The notes under the pieces were generated by a model that saw only the letters and a list, made by a program, of their open reading frames with translations, had not been told where the DNA came from and searched no databases. This document shows positions 44,933 to 53,591 of a stretch of 64,000 nucleotides of DNA, piece after piece (within the stretch, counting starts at the first letter, position 1; each line of letters starts with the position of its first letter). The stretch lies in NCBI RefSeq assembly GCF_030362935.1, contig NZ_JAUCDY010000003.1:180025-244024 (forward strand). The letters run 5' to 3'. Position numbers and translations under genes: made by a program. This DNA comes from Thiopseudomonas acetoxidans. Its GTDB lineage: Bacteria > Pseudomonadota > Gammaproteobacteria > Pseudomonadales > Pseudomonadaceae.

Positions 44933-45325
44933 TTAGTTCTTCTGATGCATTCGCTTCAGCAGTTCCGCTTCAGCGTGCGATAGCCCGCAGGCCTGCTGTA
45001 AATCTTCTGTTGTTGCCCCAAGAGATACCAAGCGCGCGGCCTCTATAAAAGACAGGCTGCTTGGATCTCGCTGCTCCATCTGCATAAGCTTCTCAGGCAA
45101 AGGTGCTACCTGCTGGCGCAGGTTATGCAGCTCTTCCCCCATCTGAATGCTGCCTGTTAAATAGTTATCTAATCTGCGGCTTAGCGCCTTGACTTGCTGC
45201 TCTATACTTTGCTCTAGAAAATCAAGTTCTTCATGTATGTTGCGTATTTTACGCAACAATACAAAACAAACACCGACCAATAACAGTATTAACAGGATTG
45301 CTATTGCCAGAAGCCCGTATTGCAT
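44933..45325 (-). CDS. DUF2802 protein at the end of the chemotaxis cluster
   Basis: A 130-residue protein with one N-terminal membrane segment (about 4-26, LLAIAILLILLLVGVCFVLL), a coiled-coil stretch (about 28-75) and a C-terminal helical DUF2802 domain (SFIEAARLVSLGATTEDLQQ) with an HTH-like look. The function is unknown. It follows cheW by one base, the same place as PA1465 in P. aeruginosa, which suggests a link to chemosensory or flagellar function. Confidence 0.75.
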   Translation of the reverse strand: MQYGLLAIAILLILLLVGVCFVLLRKIRNIHEELDFLEQSIEQQVKALSRRLDNYLTGSIQMGEELHNLRQQVAPLPEKLMQMEQRDPSSLSFIEAARLVSLGATTEDLQQACGLSHAEAELLKRMHQKN

Positions 45326-45804
45326 TAAAAACCATCCAGTTCAGCCCACTCTTGCTCGGACATCATTTTCTCGAGTTCAACCAGAATTAACAGTTCACCG
45401 TTTTTATTACAAACACCCTGAATAAACTTAGCGGCTTCGTCATTACCCACATTAGGTGCAGTTTCTATTTCAGACTCACGCAAGTAAACCACTTCGGCAA
45501 CGCTATCCACCAAAATGCCTACAACCTGCTTATCAGCCTCAATAATCACAATACGCGTGTTATCCGTGATTTCTGCTGAGGGCAAACCAAAGCGTTGACG
45601 CGTATCTATCACTGTAACTACGTTACCGCGCAAGTTAATAATGCCTAACACGTAGCTTGGCGCACCCGGAACTGGGGCAATTTCACTGTAACGTAAAACC
45701 TCTTGCACCTGCATTACGTTGATGCCATAGGTTTCATCATCTAGACGAAAAGTAACCCACTGTAACACTGGGTCATCAGAGCTTTGTGCAGATGAATTCT
45801 TCAT
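45325..45804 (-). CDS. cheW: Chemotaxis coupling protein CheW
   Basis: A 159-residue CheW domain protein that joins CheA to chemoreceptors in arrays. QWVTFRLDDETYGINVMQV, the APVPGAPSYVLGIINLRGNV segment and VDSVAEVVYLRESEIE are typical. The start at 45804 (MKNSSAQSS) is chosen because it has TTGAGG upstream and matches relatives; a TTG five codons before is unlikely. It lies after parP in a 96-base gap and overlaps the DUF2802 gene by one base. Confidence 0.95.
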   Translation of the reverse strand: MKNSSAQSSDDPVLQWVTFRLDDETYGINVMQVQEVLRYSEIAPVPGAPSYVLGIINLRGNVVTVIDTRQRFGLPSAEITDNTRIVIIEADKQVVGILVDSVAEVVYLRESEIETAPNVGNDEAAKFIQGVCNKNGELLILVELEKMMSEQEWAELDGF

Positions 45805-45900
45805 CGTTTTTAACCTCAATCTAGGCAGAGTTGCTCAAAATATTTTACGAGAAAACCTGAAGCTTACAGCTTATATAGAAATTCTCAATTTTACTTTTAA

Positions 45901-46605
45901 CTATAGAGACTTATCGACCGTTACACGTTTATCTTTATCAGTAATAAGTTTGGCTAAGGCCTCAACATCTAGCAGCGCGCACATATGCTCAATAACCGTA
46001 CCAGCAAGCCAAGCACGCTGGCCGCGTTTTAAACGCCACTTAACTTCATCTGGACGCAACAAGATGGAGTTACGCACTTGGTTTACCGCTAAGCCCCACT
46101 CATGTCCGTCGATAGATATTACAAAGCTAAAGTCTTTTCTAAGTTCAGGATTATAGCGCTCCGGCATAACCCAACGTGCTGTATCCAATACTTTTAAGTT
46201 GCCGGCCGGGGTGGACATAATACCAATAAACCACTCGGGCTGAGCAAATATCGGCGTGATATCATCTTCGCTGAGTTGATAAATGCTGCCCAAGCAAATG
46301 AGTGGGACGGCTAGCGTTAGCCCTGCCACATCAAACAATAAGCACTCAAAAGGCTGTTGCGACCAAGCTGGCTTTTCATCTGCAACCGGCTGCAGCTCTG
46401 GCTGCATCTCAATATCAATCTTAGTTTCAACCTGCTGTTCAACAACAATTTTTGGCGTGGTAAAAGTTGGCAGTAATATCGGTGCCAGCGGCTTTTCTTC
46501 AAGCATCACTGGCTTAGGCTCATTGAATTGTTCAATTTCAGCCTCTTGTAACAAGCCATCTAAATAATTCTGTAACGCTGTTTGTGATTTGTTCGTTTTC
46601 ATCAT
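45901..46605 (-). CDS. parP: Chemosensory array positioning protein, CheW-like (ParP)
   Basis: A 234-residue protein whose C-terminal part (about 85-225) is a CheW-like domain (CLLFDVAGLTLAVPL; WFIGIMSTPAGNLKVLDTA), while the first 80 residues are a Glu/Pro/Val-rich, probably unfolded linker beginning TALQNYLDGLLQEAEI. Next to a ParA-like ATPase and cheW, it matches ParP, which in Vibrio and Pseudomonas links CheA arrays to the polar ATPase ParC. The N-terminal LDGLL segment is well placed as an interaction motif. The ATG 46605 may be replaced by 46602 (MM start). Confidence 0.85.
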   Translation of the reverse strand: MMKTNKSQTALQNYLDGLLQEAEIEQFNEPKPVMLEEKPLAPILLPTFTTPKIVVEQQVETKIDIEMQPELQPVADEKPAWSQQPFECLLFDVAGLTLAVPLICLGSIYQLSEDDITPIFAQPEWFIGIMSTPAGNLKVLDTARWVMPERYNPELRKDFSFVISIDGHEWGLAVNQVRNSILLRPDEVKWRLKRGQRAWLAGTVIEHMCALLDVEALAKLITDKDKRVTVDKSL

Positions 46606-46625
46606 AGCAACCTATCTATGATTAC

Positions 46626-47435
46626 CTAAGCGAGCTTTTGCCCTTGACGTTCTTGACTGCGGCTTATGCTTTGACTAAGTAAAAATTTTAATAATGATCT
46701 GTATGCCAAAACAGAATGACTTTTTTTATCGTAGTTGGACGGTACAACGCCCGCCTGACTGGCATCTCTTAACTTGGTATCAATGGGAATAAACGCATGC
46801 CATAAATGCTCTGCATAATTGCTGCGCAGATTGCGTAGCGTTGATAAAGATGCCTGTGTCCGCCGATCAAACATAGTGGGTACAATGGTATAGGGCAATT
46901 TTTCTTTACGTGAGCGATTTACCATATTGATGGTACTCACCATGCGCTCTAAACCTTTTATCGCCAAATGCTCAGTTTGTACCGGAATGATTAAATGTTC
47001 GCTGGCAGCCAACGCATTCACCATCAAAATACCTAACAAGGGCGGATTATCCAAAATGGCAAAATCATACTCATCCCATAACAGCGCTAAAGACTTGGCC
47101 AACACCAAACCCATACCGTCCTGCCCTAGCGACTGGCGCTCTAATACGGCCACAGCTGTACTTGAGGGGAATAAGTCAATATTTTTATGGCTGGTTGTTA
47201 CTCGAATACGATCGGGCAGATCAGCAGGGACTTTTCCGCCATGCGCAAACAAGTCATAGCAACTGTATTCAATGGTGTCAGGATCATAGCCAAAATAACT
47301 GGTTAGTGAGCCATGCGGATCCAGATCAACCACTAGAACACGCCTTCCAGCATCGGCTAGCAGCCCTGCCAAAGCGACTGTTGTGGTGGTTTTACCTACC
47401 CCACCTTTTTGATTTGCTACAGCCCAAACCTTCAT
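46626..47435 (-). CDS. parC: ParA-like ATPase for chemotaxis arrays (ParC)
   Basis: A 269-residue deviant-Walker ATPase. It begins MKVWAVANQKGGVGKTTTTV with the deviant Walker A (Lys at second position), VLVVDLDPHGSLTSYFG and the switch segment FAILDNPPLLGILM. Unlike chromosomal ParA it has no ParB partner nearby; the neighbour is the CheW-like ParP, which identifies it as ParC, the polar positioning factor for chemosensory arrays. This ParC is unrelated to topoisomerase IV. The start at 47435 precedes the motif directly. A sigma-54-type promoter lies 90 bases upstream. Confidence 0.88.
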   Translation of the reverse strand: MKVWAVANQKGGVGKTTTTVALAGLLADAGRRVLVVDLDPHGSLTSYFGYDPDTIEYSCYDLFAHGGKVPADLPDRIRVTTSHKNIDLFPSSTAVAVLERQSLGQDGMGLVLAKSLALLWDEYDFAILDNPPLLGILMVNALAASEHLIIPVQTEHLAIKGLERMVSTINMVNRSRKEKLPYTIVPTMFDRRTQASLSTLRNLRSNYAEHLWHAFIPIDTKLRDASQAGVVPSNYDKKSHSVLAYRSLLKFLLSQSISRSQERQGQKLA

Positions 47436-47525
47436 TAGACTCTCCCACCGCACATCTTGTTACTACTTAAAACAAACGACGGCTTTTTGACTATCTGTAA
47501 AACAGGTTAACGTTGAGCTTTATAA

Positions 47526-47541
47526 TGCAATCAGTATGCCA
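47526..47541 (-). promoter_or_regulatory. Probable sigma-54 promoter for parC
   Basis: On the minus strand TGGCATA-CTGA-TTGCA has the invariant GG and GC exactly 12 bp apart and the full TTGCA half. It lies in the 112-base gap between motD and parC, with transcription expected to start near 47515. It would give parC-parP-cheW their own flagellar-class promoter. Confidence 0.6.
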
Positions 47542-47547
47542 GCTTTG

Positions 47548-48297
47548 CTAGTCTCTTGCTCGAACGGGCTCATGGCGCCCTTCGGTATTGCGTGAAATGA
47601 TTAAGACAACCCGTCTGTTTCGAGCACGACCCTCGGCTGTCGCGTTACTGGCTATAGGATGATGCTCACCATAACCAACGGCGGCTAGACGACTTGGTTT
47701 TACTCCGTCCATGGCTAACATTCTTACAATGCTAGCAGCACGATGAGCCGATAATTCCCAGTTTGTAGGATAGGCTTTGGTATTGATGGGTAAGTTATCA
47801 GTAAACCCTTCGACCTGAACAGGGTTTTCATAAGGCGCTAAAATCTTGGCGATTTTTTCAATGATTTCAAATGCCTCTTGATGAGGAATGGCATCTGCAC
47901 TTGGAAATAACAAACTTGAGCTTAGTTCTAATTCAAGCCACATCTCATTGGCACGAATATGCAACTGACCGTCACCCATTAAGTTAGCAAATTCACCCTG
48001 AATATTTTCCGCAATCATTTCCAACGGATCGCGCTCATCAGCCTCATCAAAATCACTATTGCCACCCTCAATACCACGTACTCGTTCATCACCGACGGGA
48101 ATGGGTTTTATAGAGCGTTCTTGCTGATTAAAAACACCATCTAAGGCGTCAGAAAGAATCTTATATTTGCCTTCGTTAACCGAGGAAATGGAATACATTA
48201 CGACAAAGAAAGCAAACAGCAGTGTTATAAAGTCTGCATAAGAAACCATCCAGCGCTCATGGTTGGGGGGGTCTTCCTGTCGCCGTCTACGCGCCAT
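47548..48297 (-). CDS. motD: Flagellar motor stator protein MotD
   Basis: A 249-residue MotB-family protein. One membrane segment (about 20-40, YADFITLLFAFFVVMYS) includes the ion-binding Asp22; the periplasmic OmpA-like domain carries VEGFTDNLPINTKAYPTNWELSAHRA for peptidoglycan binding. With MotC it forms the second stator set of pseudomonads, used for swarming and in viscous media. It starts two bases after motC. Confidence 0.93.
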   Translation of the reverse strand: MARRRRQEDPPNHERWMVSYADFITLLFAFFVVMYSISSVNEGKYKILSDALDGVFNQQERSIKPIPVGDERVRGIEGGNSDFDEADERDPLEMIAENIQGEFANLMGDGQLHIRANEMWLELELSSSLLFPSADAIPHQEAFEIIEKIAKILAPYENPVQVEGFTDNLPINTKAYPTNWELSAHRAASIVRMLAMDGVKPSRLAAVGYGEHHPIASNATAEGRARNRRVVLIISRNTEGRHEPVRARD

Positions 48298-48299
48298 GG

Positions 48300-49049
48300 C
48301 TATTCCATAAAGCCTTGCAGCTTGATTTCAATAGAGCGCGGGTTTTCACCATCAGCAATGGACAGCAACCCTTCTAAAAGCATTTCACGATAGCGTGTGT
48401 GACGTATGACCACAGATTTTATTTTACCTGCCACGGGTAATAGAAATAAGTTTGCTATAGCAACACCATAAATAGTGGCGACGAAAGCCACAGCAATACC
48501 ACTACCTAATTGGGAAGGATCCGCTAGATTGCCCATTACATGAATCAAACCCATGACTGCACCGATAATACCCACCGTAGGCGAGTAACCACCCATCGCT
48601 TCATAGATTTTGGAGGCCTGCAAGTCGCGGTCTTCCTGAGTGTAGAGGTCCACTTCAAGAATGCTGCGAATAGCTTCTGGCTCCACGCCGTCCACCAAAA
48701 GACGTAAACCTTTTTGGGCATAGGGATCAGGTTCTGACTCCGCAACGGACTCAAGCCCTAACAGCCCGTCTTTACGAGCTATCATGCTCCAGCCCACTAC
48801 GCTGTTAATGCCGTTTTGCAAATCAATTTGAGGGGGGAAAAAAACCCATGACATGAGCTTTAGACCGCGAATAAAGTGCGGCAAGGGAGTTTGTAATAAC
48901 ACAGCACCAATAGTGCCACCAAACACAATCAGGGCAGCTGGGGCATTCATTAAGGCGCTGACATGCCCGCCTTCTAGGTAGTTTCCGCCTACAATAGCCA
49001 CACAAGCTAGAACAAAACCTACTAGGCTAAGAATATCCATTAGAGACAT
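48300..49049 (-). CDS. motC: Flagellar motor stator protein MotC
   Basis: A 249-residue MotA-family protein with four membrane segments, two at the N-terminus and two at about 150-200. The GYSPTVGIIGAVMGLIHVM segment with the conserved proline is in TM3, and the cytoplasmic loop holds the charged torque region. It pairs with MotD. The start overlaps the cheB stop by ten bases, so the stator genes read on from the che operon. Confidence 0.93.
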   Translation of the reverse strand: MSLMDILSLVGFVLACVAIVGGNYLEGGHVSALMNAPAALIVFGGTIGAVLLQTPLPHFIRGLKLMSWVFFPPQIDLQNGINSVVGWSMIARKDGLLGLESVAESEPDPYAQKGLRLLVDGVEPEAIRSILEVDLYTQEDRDLQASKIYEAMGGYSPTVGIIGAVMGLIHVMGNLADPSQLGSGIAVAFVATIYGVAIANLFLLPVAGKIKSVVIRHTRYREMLLEGLLSIADGENPRSIEIKLQGFME

Positions 49050-50179
49050 GCCTCAATGATGTTTGGTCCCACCTCATCCAGAGAGTAAATGGCATCGGCA
49101 AGGTCGGCCTTGACTACAGCCATAGGCATACCATAAATCACACAGCTTGCCTCATCCTGAGCCCAGACCTGACTGCCCGCAGCCTTTAGCATGCGTGCAC
49201 CCTCACGTCCGTCAGCGCCCATGCCAGTCAGCACAACCGCCAGCACTTTATCGTTGAAAACTTTTGCTGCAGATCCAAAAGTAACATCTACGCTCGGCTT
49301 GTAATTTAATCGTTCATCGCCTGGCAAGATCCTTACTTGGCCTCGCGGGTCAATCATCATTTGTTTTCCACCCGGGGCTAACAAGGCTAAGCCAGGGCGC
49401 AACATATCGCCGTCTTCAGCTTCTTTAACGTCTATTTGGCAAAGTTTATCCAGCCGATCAGCAAAAGCTTTGGTAAAGGCAGCCGGCATATGCTGAATCA
49501 ACACTATAGGCGCAGGAAAGTTACCCGGCAAACTGGTTAAAACTTTTTGTAAGGCAACAGGACCACCGGTTGACGTACCTATTGCAACCAGTTTGTAATT
49601 TTTTGCTTTAGGTTTGGACTTGGTAACAGGTGAGCTAGGCTCTGTTGTCAGCGGGCGCGTCACTGGCGGTCTAGCCACCTCTCTTGGCGTGAGCGGCACT
49701 TCAGCTTTTGCTGCAACCCGAGTTGTTACTGGTTTGCTCGCCACAGGTGTCACTGGCGCTGGCCGTGACAACGCACGTTTATTGGTATGTGATACGGCAC
49801 GAACCTTATCGCACAGCATTTTCTTTAAGCGTTCTGGATTGCGGGAGATATCCTCAAAATTTTTTGGTAAATAATCAACCGCCCCCGCTTCCAATGCATC
49901 TAAAGTGACTCGTGCACCTTCATGGGTAAGCGAGGAAAACATCAATACTGGTGTTGGACTGCGCTGCATGATTTGCTTGACCGCAGTGATGCCATCCATA
50001 ACCGGCATTTCATAATCCATGGTAATCACATCTGGGCGCAACTCTACAGCTTTTTCTACGGCCTCTCGTCCATTTGATGCTGTGCCCACCACTTCAAAGT
50101 CGTGGTCAGAGGAAAGAATTTCTGTCAGTCTGCGGCGAAAAAAACCAGAGTCATCCACCACCAATACTTTAATCGTCAT
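49040..50179 (-). CDS. cheB: Chemoreceptor methylesterase CheB
   Basis: A 379-residue response regulator/esterase that removes methyl groups from receptor glutamates and deamidates glutamines. The receiver domain (1-120) has VLVVDDS, Asp55 (VITMDYEMP) and the PKNF lysine. A Pro/Ala/Thr-rich linker of some 60 residues leads to the esterase domain with VAIGTSTGGP (catalytic Ser), LIQHMP (His) and LTGMGADG (Asp). Start ATG 50179 (MTIKVLVVDD) is preferred over a ten-codon extension. Confidence 0.95.
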   Translation of the reverse strand: MTIKVLVVDDSGFFRRRLTEILSSDHDFEVVGTASNGREAVEKAVELRPDVITMDYEMPVMDGITAVKQIMQRSPTPVLMFSSLTHEGARVTLDALEAGAVDYLPKNFEDISRNPERLKKMLCDKVRAVSHTNKRALSRPAPVTPVASKPVTTRVAAKAEVPLTPREVARPPVTRPLTTEPSSPVTKSKPKAKNYKLVAIGTSTGGPVALQKVLTSLPGNFPAPIVLIQHMPAAFTKAFADRLDKLCQIDVKEAEDGDMLRPGLALLAPGGKQMMIDPRGQVRILPGDERLNYKPSVDVTFGSAAKVFNDKVLAVVLTGMGADGREGARMLKAAGSQVWAQDEASCVIYGMPMAVVKADLADAIYSLDEVGPNIIEACL

Positions 50180-50223
50180 GCCTTCCTCATATCCAATAGC
50201 AAATTCCAAACCCTGCTTAATTT

Positions 50224-52332
50224 TTATGCATAATGCTTTAAAAGGCTTGGTACATCTAAAATAAGTGCAATGCGGCCATCACCCGTGATTGTAGCGCCAG
50301 ACATACCTGGCGTACCGTGCAGCATTTTACTTAATGGTTTAATTACAACTTCTTCTTGACCCACTAGCTGGTCAACTACAAAACCAACACGCTTATCACC
50401 TATCGATACAATTACTACATGCCCTTCTGTTTGCTCTTCATGAGCTAACTTAGGCAATAACCAGCGTTTTAAATAAAACAAAGGTAAGGCTTTATCACGC
50501 ACAATGACAACTTCTTGACCATCAACCACATTGGTGCGAGATAAATCCAAGTGAAAAATCTCATTGACGTTGACTAACGGGAAAGCAAAAGCCTGATCAT
50601 TGAGCATCACCATGAGCGTAGGCATAATCGCAAGGGTTAAAGGGACCTTAATAACAACCTGTGAGCCTTCTCCCAGCTTTGAATACACGTTAACGCTGCC
50701 GTTAAGCTGGTTTATTTTGGTGTTCACCACATCCATGCCCACACCGCGGCCAGACACGTCTGAAATTTCAGTCTTGGTGGAGAAGCCAGGTGCAAAAATC
50801 AGGTTATAACATTCAAACTCAGTTAAACGATCAGCAGCGTCTTTATCATACATACCCTTTTCTACTGCTTTAGCGCGCAGAATGTCAGCATCCATGCCTT
50901 TACCGTCATCAGTAATCATCAACAGGATATGGTCCCCTTCCTGCGCCGCAGAAAGAACAACCTTACCTTCACGGTTTTTACCTGCTGCTTCGCGCTCATC
51001 AGGCATCTCAATACCATGATCCACAGAGTTACGTACCAAGTGCACCAGTGGGTCTGCCAGTGCTTCAACAAGGTTTTTGTCTAAGTCAGTTTCTTCACCA
51101 ATCAGCTCAAGTCTGATATCTTTTTTGAGGCTGCGCGCCATGTCACGTACCAAGCGCGGGAAACGGCCAAATACTTTTTTGATGGGTTGCATGCGGGTTT
51201 TCATGACCGCTGTTTGTAGATCACCTGTGACCACATCCAAGTTAGCCACTGCTTTACCCATATCTTCATCGCCACTTTCGACACCCAGGCGAACCAAACG
51301 GTTACGCACCAACACTAGCTCGCCGACCATATTCATAATGTCATCGAGTCTTGCGGTATCAACACGTACTGTTGTTTCTTCAGCCGCAGCAACGCGTTGA
51401 GCGACTGGCGCTTTATTGGCAGGTGCAGCGGCTTCTTTGGCAGGTTTGGCAGACAAAGGCGCTGCTTTTTTGGGAGTTGTTTTGTCAGCCGGTGCGGCTT
51501 TAACTTCGACCGACTCAGTGTTTGTTACCGCAACGTCAAACTTGCCTTTGCCGTGCAACTGATCAAGTAAATTCTCAAATTCGTCATCACTGATATTATC
51601 GGACGCTACCGTTGCGGGTGTATCAGCCTGTGTCTGATCTGGCTTAGAGGTTACCGGTGCTTCAACTTGAAACTTTCCTGAGCCATGTAGCTGATCTAAT
51701 AAATCCTCGAATTCATCATCCGTTATTTCATCTGAGCTGGACGCTGCCTTAGTAGCTGCTGGCCCCTGCAACTCATCGAGTAAAGCTTCAAATTCATCGT
51801 CCGTTATAATGTCATTATTTTGAACAGTAGTATCAGCCTCCTGACCAGCTGCTTCGAGCATTTGCTGAAACTCTGCGTCAGCATCATCTTCGCTGTACTC
51901 TTGTTCAGGTGCTGCAACCACGCTGTCCTCAACGGCTGCACCCTCAGGCTCAGCTAATAGAGCTAATTCAGCTAACAGCTCTGGCGGCGCTGGGGTTAAT
52001 TGAACTCCTTCACGCACTTCATTAAACATGCTAATAACGCTATCTAGAGCCTGTAGAACCACATCCATCAGTTCTGGAGTTACCGTGCGTTCGCCTTTAC
52101 GTAAAATATCGAAGACGTTTTCGGCAATATGGCAACAATCAACCAATTCGGTTAACTGTAAAAAACCCGCACCACCCTTTACGGTATGAAATCCACGGAA
52201 GATAGCATTCAGTAGATTCATGTCATCAGGGCTGCTTTCTAGTTCAACCAGTTGTTCTGATAACAGCTCTAGAATTTCACCTGCTTCTACGAGAAAGTCT
52301 TGGAGGATCTCTTCATCGGCTTCAAAGCTCAT
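50224..52332 (-). CDS. cheA: Chemotaxis histidine kinase CheA with acidic linker repeats
   Basis: A 702-residue kinase. The P1 domain has the phosphorylated His49 (FRGFHTVKGGAGF). There is no obvious P2 domain; residues 140-320 are a low-complexity linker with three copies of an ITDDEFEDLLDQLHG-type motif (176-190, 203-217, 247-261) and a weaker fourth copy near 148-162. P3 dimerisation starts at about 320, then P4 (NxxxH-type LVRNSVDHGIE, DDGKGMD, SGRGVGMDVV) and the CheW-like P5. It drives CheY and CheB. The motif copies resemble the CheY-binding tail of CheZ. Confidence 0.96.
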   Translation of the reverse strand: MSFEADEEILQDFLVEAGEILELLSEQLVELESSPDDMNLLNAIFRGFHTVKGGAGFLQLTELVDCCHIAENVFDILRKGERTVTPELMDVVLQALDSVISMFNEVREGVQLTPAPPELLAELALLAEPEGAAVEDSVVAAPEQEYSEDDADAEFQQMLEAAGQEADTTVQNNDIITDDEFEALLDELQGPAATKAASSSDEITDDEFEDLLDQLHGSGKFQVEAPVTSKPDQTQADTPATVASDNISDDEFENLLDQLHGKGKFDVAVTNTESVEVKAAPADKTTPKKAAPLSAKPAKEAAAPANKAPVAQRVAAAEETTVRVDTARLDDIMNMVGELVLVRNRLVRLGVESGDEDMGKAVANLDVVTGDLQTAVMKTRMQPIKKVFGRFPRLVRDMARSLKKDIRLELIGEETDLDKNLVEALADPLVHLVRNSVDHGIEMPDEREAAGKNREGKVVLSAAQEGDHILLMITDDGKGMDADILRAKAVEKGMYDKDAADRLTEFECYNLIFAPGFSTKTEISDVSGRGVGMDVVNTKINQLNGSVNVYSKLGEGSQVVIKVPLTLAIMPTLMVMLNDQAFAFPLVNVNEIFHLDLSRTNVVDGQEVVIVRDKALPLFYLKRWLLPKLAHEEQTEGHVVIVSIGDKRVGFVVDQLVGQEEVVIKPLSKMLHGTPGMSGATITGDGRIALILDVPSLLKHYA

Positions 52333-52344
52333 TTATTTTGCCCC

Positions 52345-53130
52345 CTAAAGTCCCAAACTTGATAGCAAATCATCCACATCAACCTGATCAGCTACTACAT
52401 CGTCATTATCGGCACGTATTTGCGGACCTTCACCCATAATCATAGCTTTATGTTTATCTATAGCTTTTCTTAAATCTTCGGGTGAATGTTCAATACCGGC
52501 AACGCGATCAACAGTGCTTGCCATAACAACCAGCTTCAGCAAGCTCTCTTCCATATCTGTTATTAGCGTAGAAACTCGCTTGATGACCTGCCCAGTAAGG
52601 TCTTGGAAGGACTGCGCCAATAAAATCTCATTCAAGTTACTTGATAACTCATCGCTATCATGCAAGCCGCGCTCTAAGTATGTTTCTACCCGCTTGGCTA
52701 GTTCCCTAAACTCTGCCGCCGACATGTCGCGCTGCATAAAGCGTCGCCAATCAACCGTCAAACTTTGTGCTTCGTAGCTAATATAGTTCGCAAATGGCGC
52801 GCTCTTCTCAACCAAGTCAATAGTGTCATTGGCTGCTTTTTCTGTCATTTTGACGACATACTTCAATCGTTCATTCGCATCGGTAATCTGCGACATTTCT
52901 TCCGCATGAGGACTGCTTGGATCAACTTGCAGATCCAGCAAGGCACCGTGTAATTCGCGGGTTAACTTGGCCACCTCATCATAAAGTGCCCGATCACGCA
53001 CCAAGTTAATTTTACCAATAACTCGCACCGCCTCTTCCCAGTTTTGCTCGGCAAGACTCGCTTGCAAATCATCGGCATTTTGTTGAACCGCTTGTTGTAA
53101 TTGAGTTACCGCACACTTATCTACCGTCAT
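52345..53130 (-). CDS. cheZ: CheY-P phosphatase CheZ
   Basis: A 261-residue helical protein that removes phosphate from CheY. The catalytic helix reads ILLAQSFQDLTGQVIKRV with the conserved Asp and Gln, and the last residues are VDVDDLLSSLGL, the short CheY-binding helix. The start is ATG 53130 after GGAGCAACC; a GTG at 53169 would overlap cheY and is unlikely. It lies between cheY and cheA. Confidence 0.94.
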   Translation of the reverse strand: MTVDKCAVTQLQQAVQQNADDLQASLAEQNWEEAVRVIGKINLVRDRALYDEVAKLTRELHGALLDLQVDPSSPHAEEMSQITDANERLKYVVKMTEKAANDTIDLVEKSAPFANYISYEAQSLTVDWRRFMQRDMSAAEFRELAKRVETYLERGLHDSDELSSNLNEILLAQSFQDLTGQVIKRVSTLITDMEESLLKLVVMASTVDRVAGIEHSPEDLRKAIDKHKAMIMGEGPQIRADNDDVVADQVDVDDLLSSLGL

Positions 53131-53149
53131 GGTTGCTCCATTAACCGTA

Positions 53150-53524
53150 TCAACCATTAACTCGCTCAAAAATCTTCTCGATTTTGTCTTTCAGTGCTTG
53201 CGCAGTAAAGGGTTTAACTACATAGCCATTTACCCCAGCCTGAGCCGCTTCGATGATTTGATCGCGCTTAGCCTCAGCAGTAACCATCAACACGGGGAGA
53301 TGCTTGAGCTTATCATCGGCACGTACGGCCTTTAAAAGATCAAGTCCCGACATGATTGGCATATTCCAGTCAGTGACCAAAAAATCAAATCCCCCGCTGT
53401 GGAGCATGGGTAGTGCTGTAGCACCATCATCTGCTTCAGCTGTATTGGTAAACCCTAGGTCACGCAAGAGGTTCTTGATGATCCGGCGCATTGTTGAAAA
53501 GTCATCAACAATGAGGATTTTCAT
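53150..53524 (-). CDS. cheY: Chemotaxis response regulator CheY
   Basis: A 124-residue single receiver domain: MKILIVDDFSTMRRI, phosphorylated Asp52 (LVTDWNMPIMSG), Thr in MVTAEAKR and Lys104 (VVKPFTA). It is nearly identical in form to CheY of the main flagellar pathway in P. aeruginosa. Start ATG 53524 gives the standard length. First gene of the che run after fliA. Confidence 0.97.
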   Translation of the reverse strand: MKILIVDDFSTMRRIIKNLLRDLGFTNTAEADDGATALPMLHSGGFDFLVTDWNMPIMSGLDLLKAVRADDKLKHLPVLMVTAEAKRDQIIEAAQAGVNGYVVKPFTAQALKDKIEKIFERVNG

Positions 53525-53591
53525 GTTTTTATCCAAGGCAACCTCCAAAGAGCTCTATACTGAACACAACAAAAACCATATTTGCATTATC

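Noticed and set aside
46626..47435. Possible chromosome- or plasmid-partition ParA
   Set aside because: No ParB or parS nearby; parP and cheW follow, so it belongs to chemosensory array positioning.
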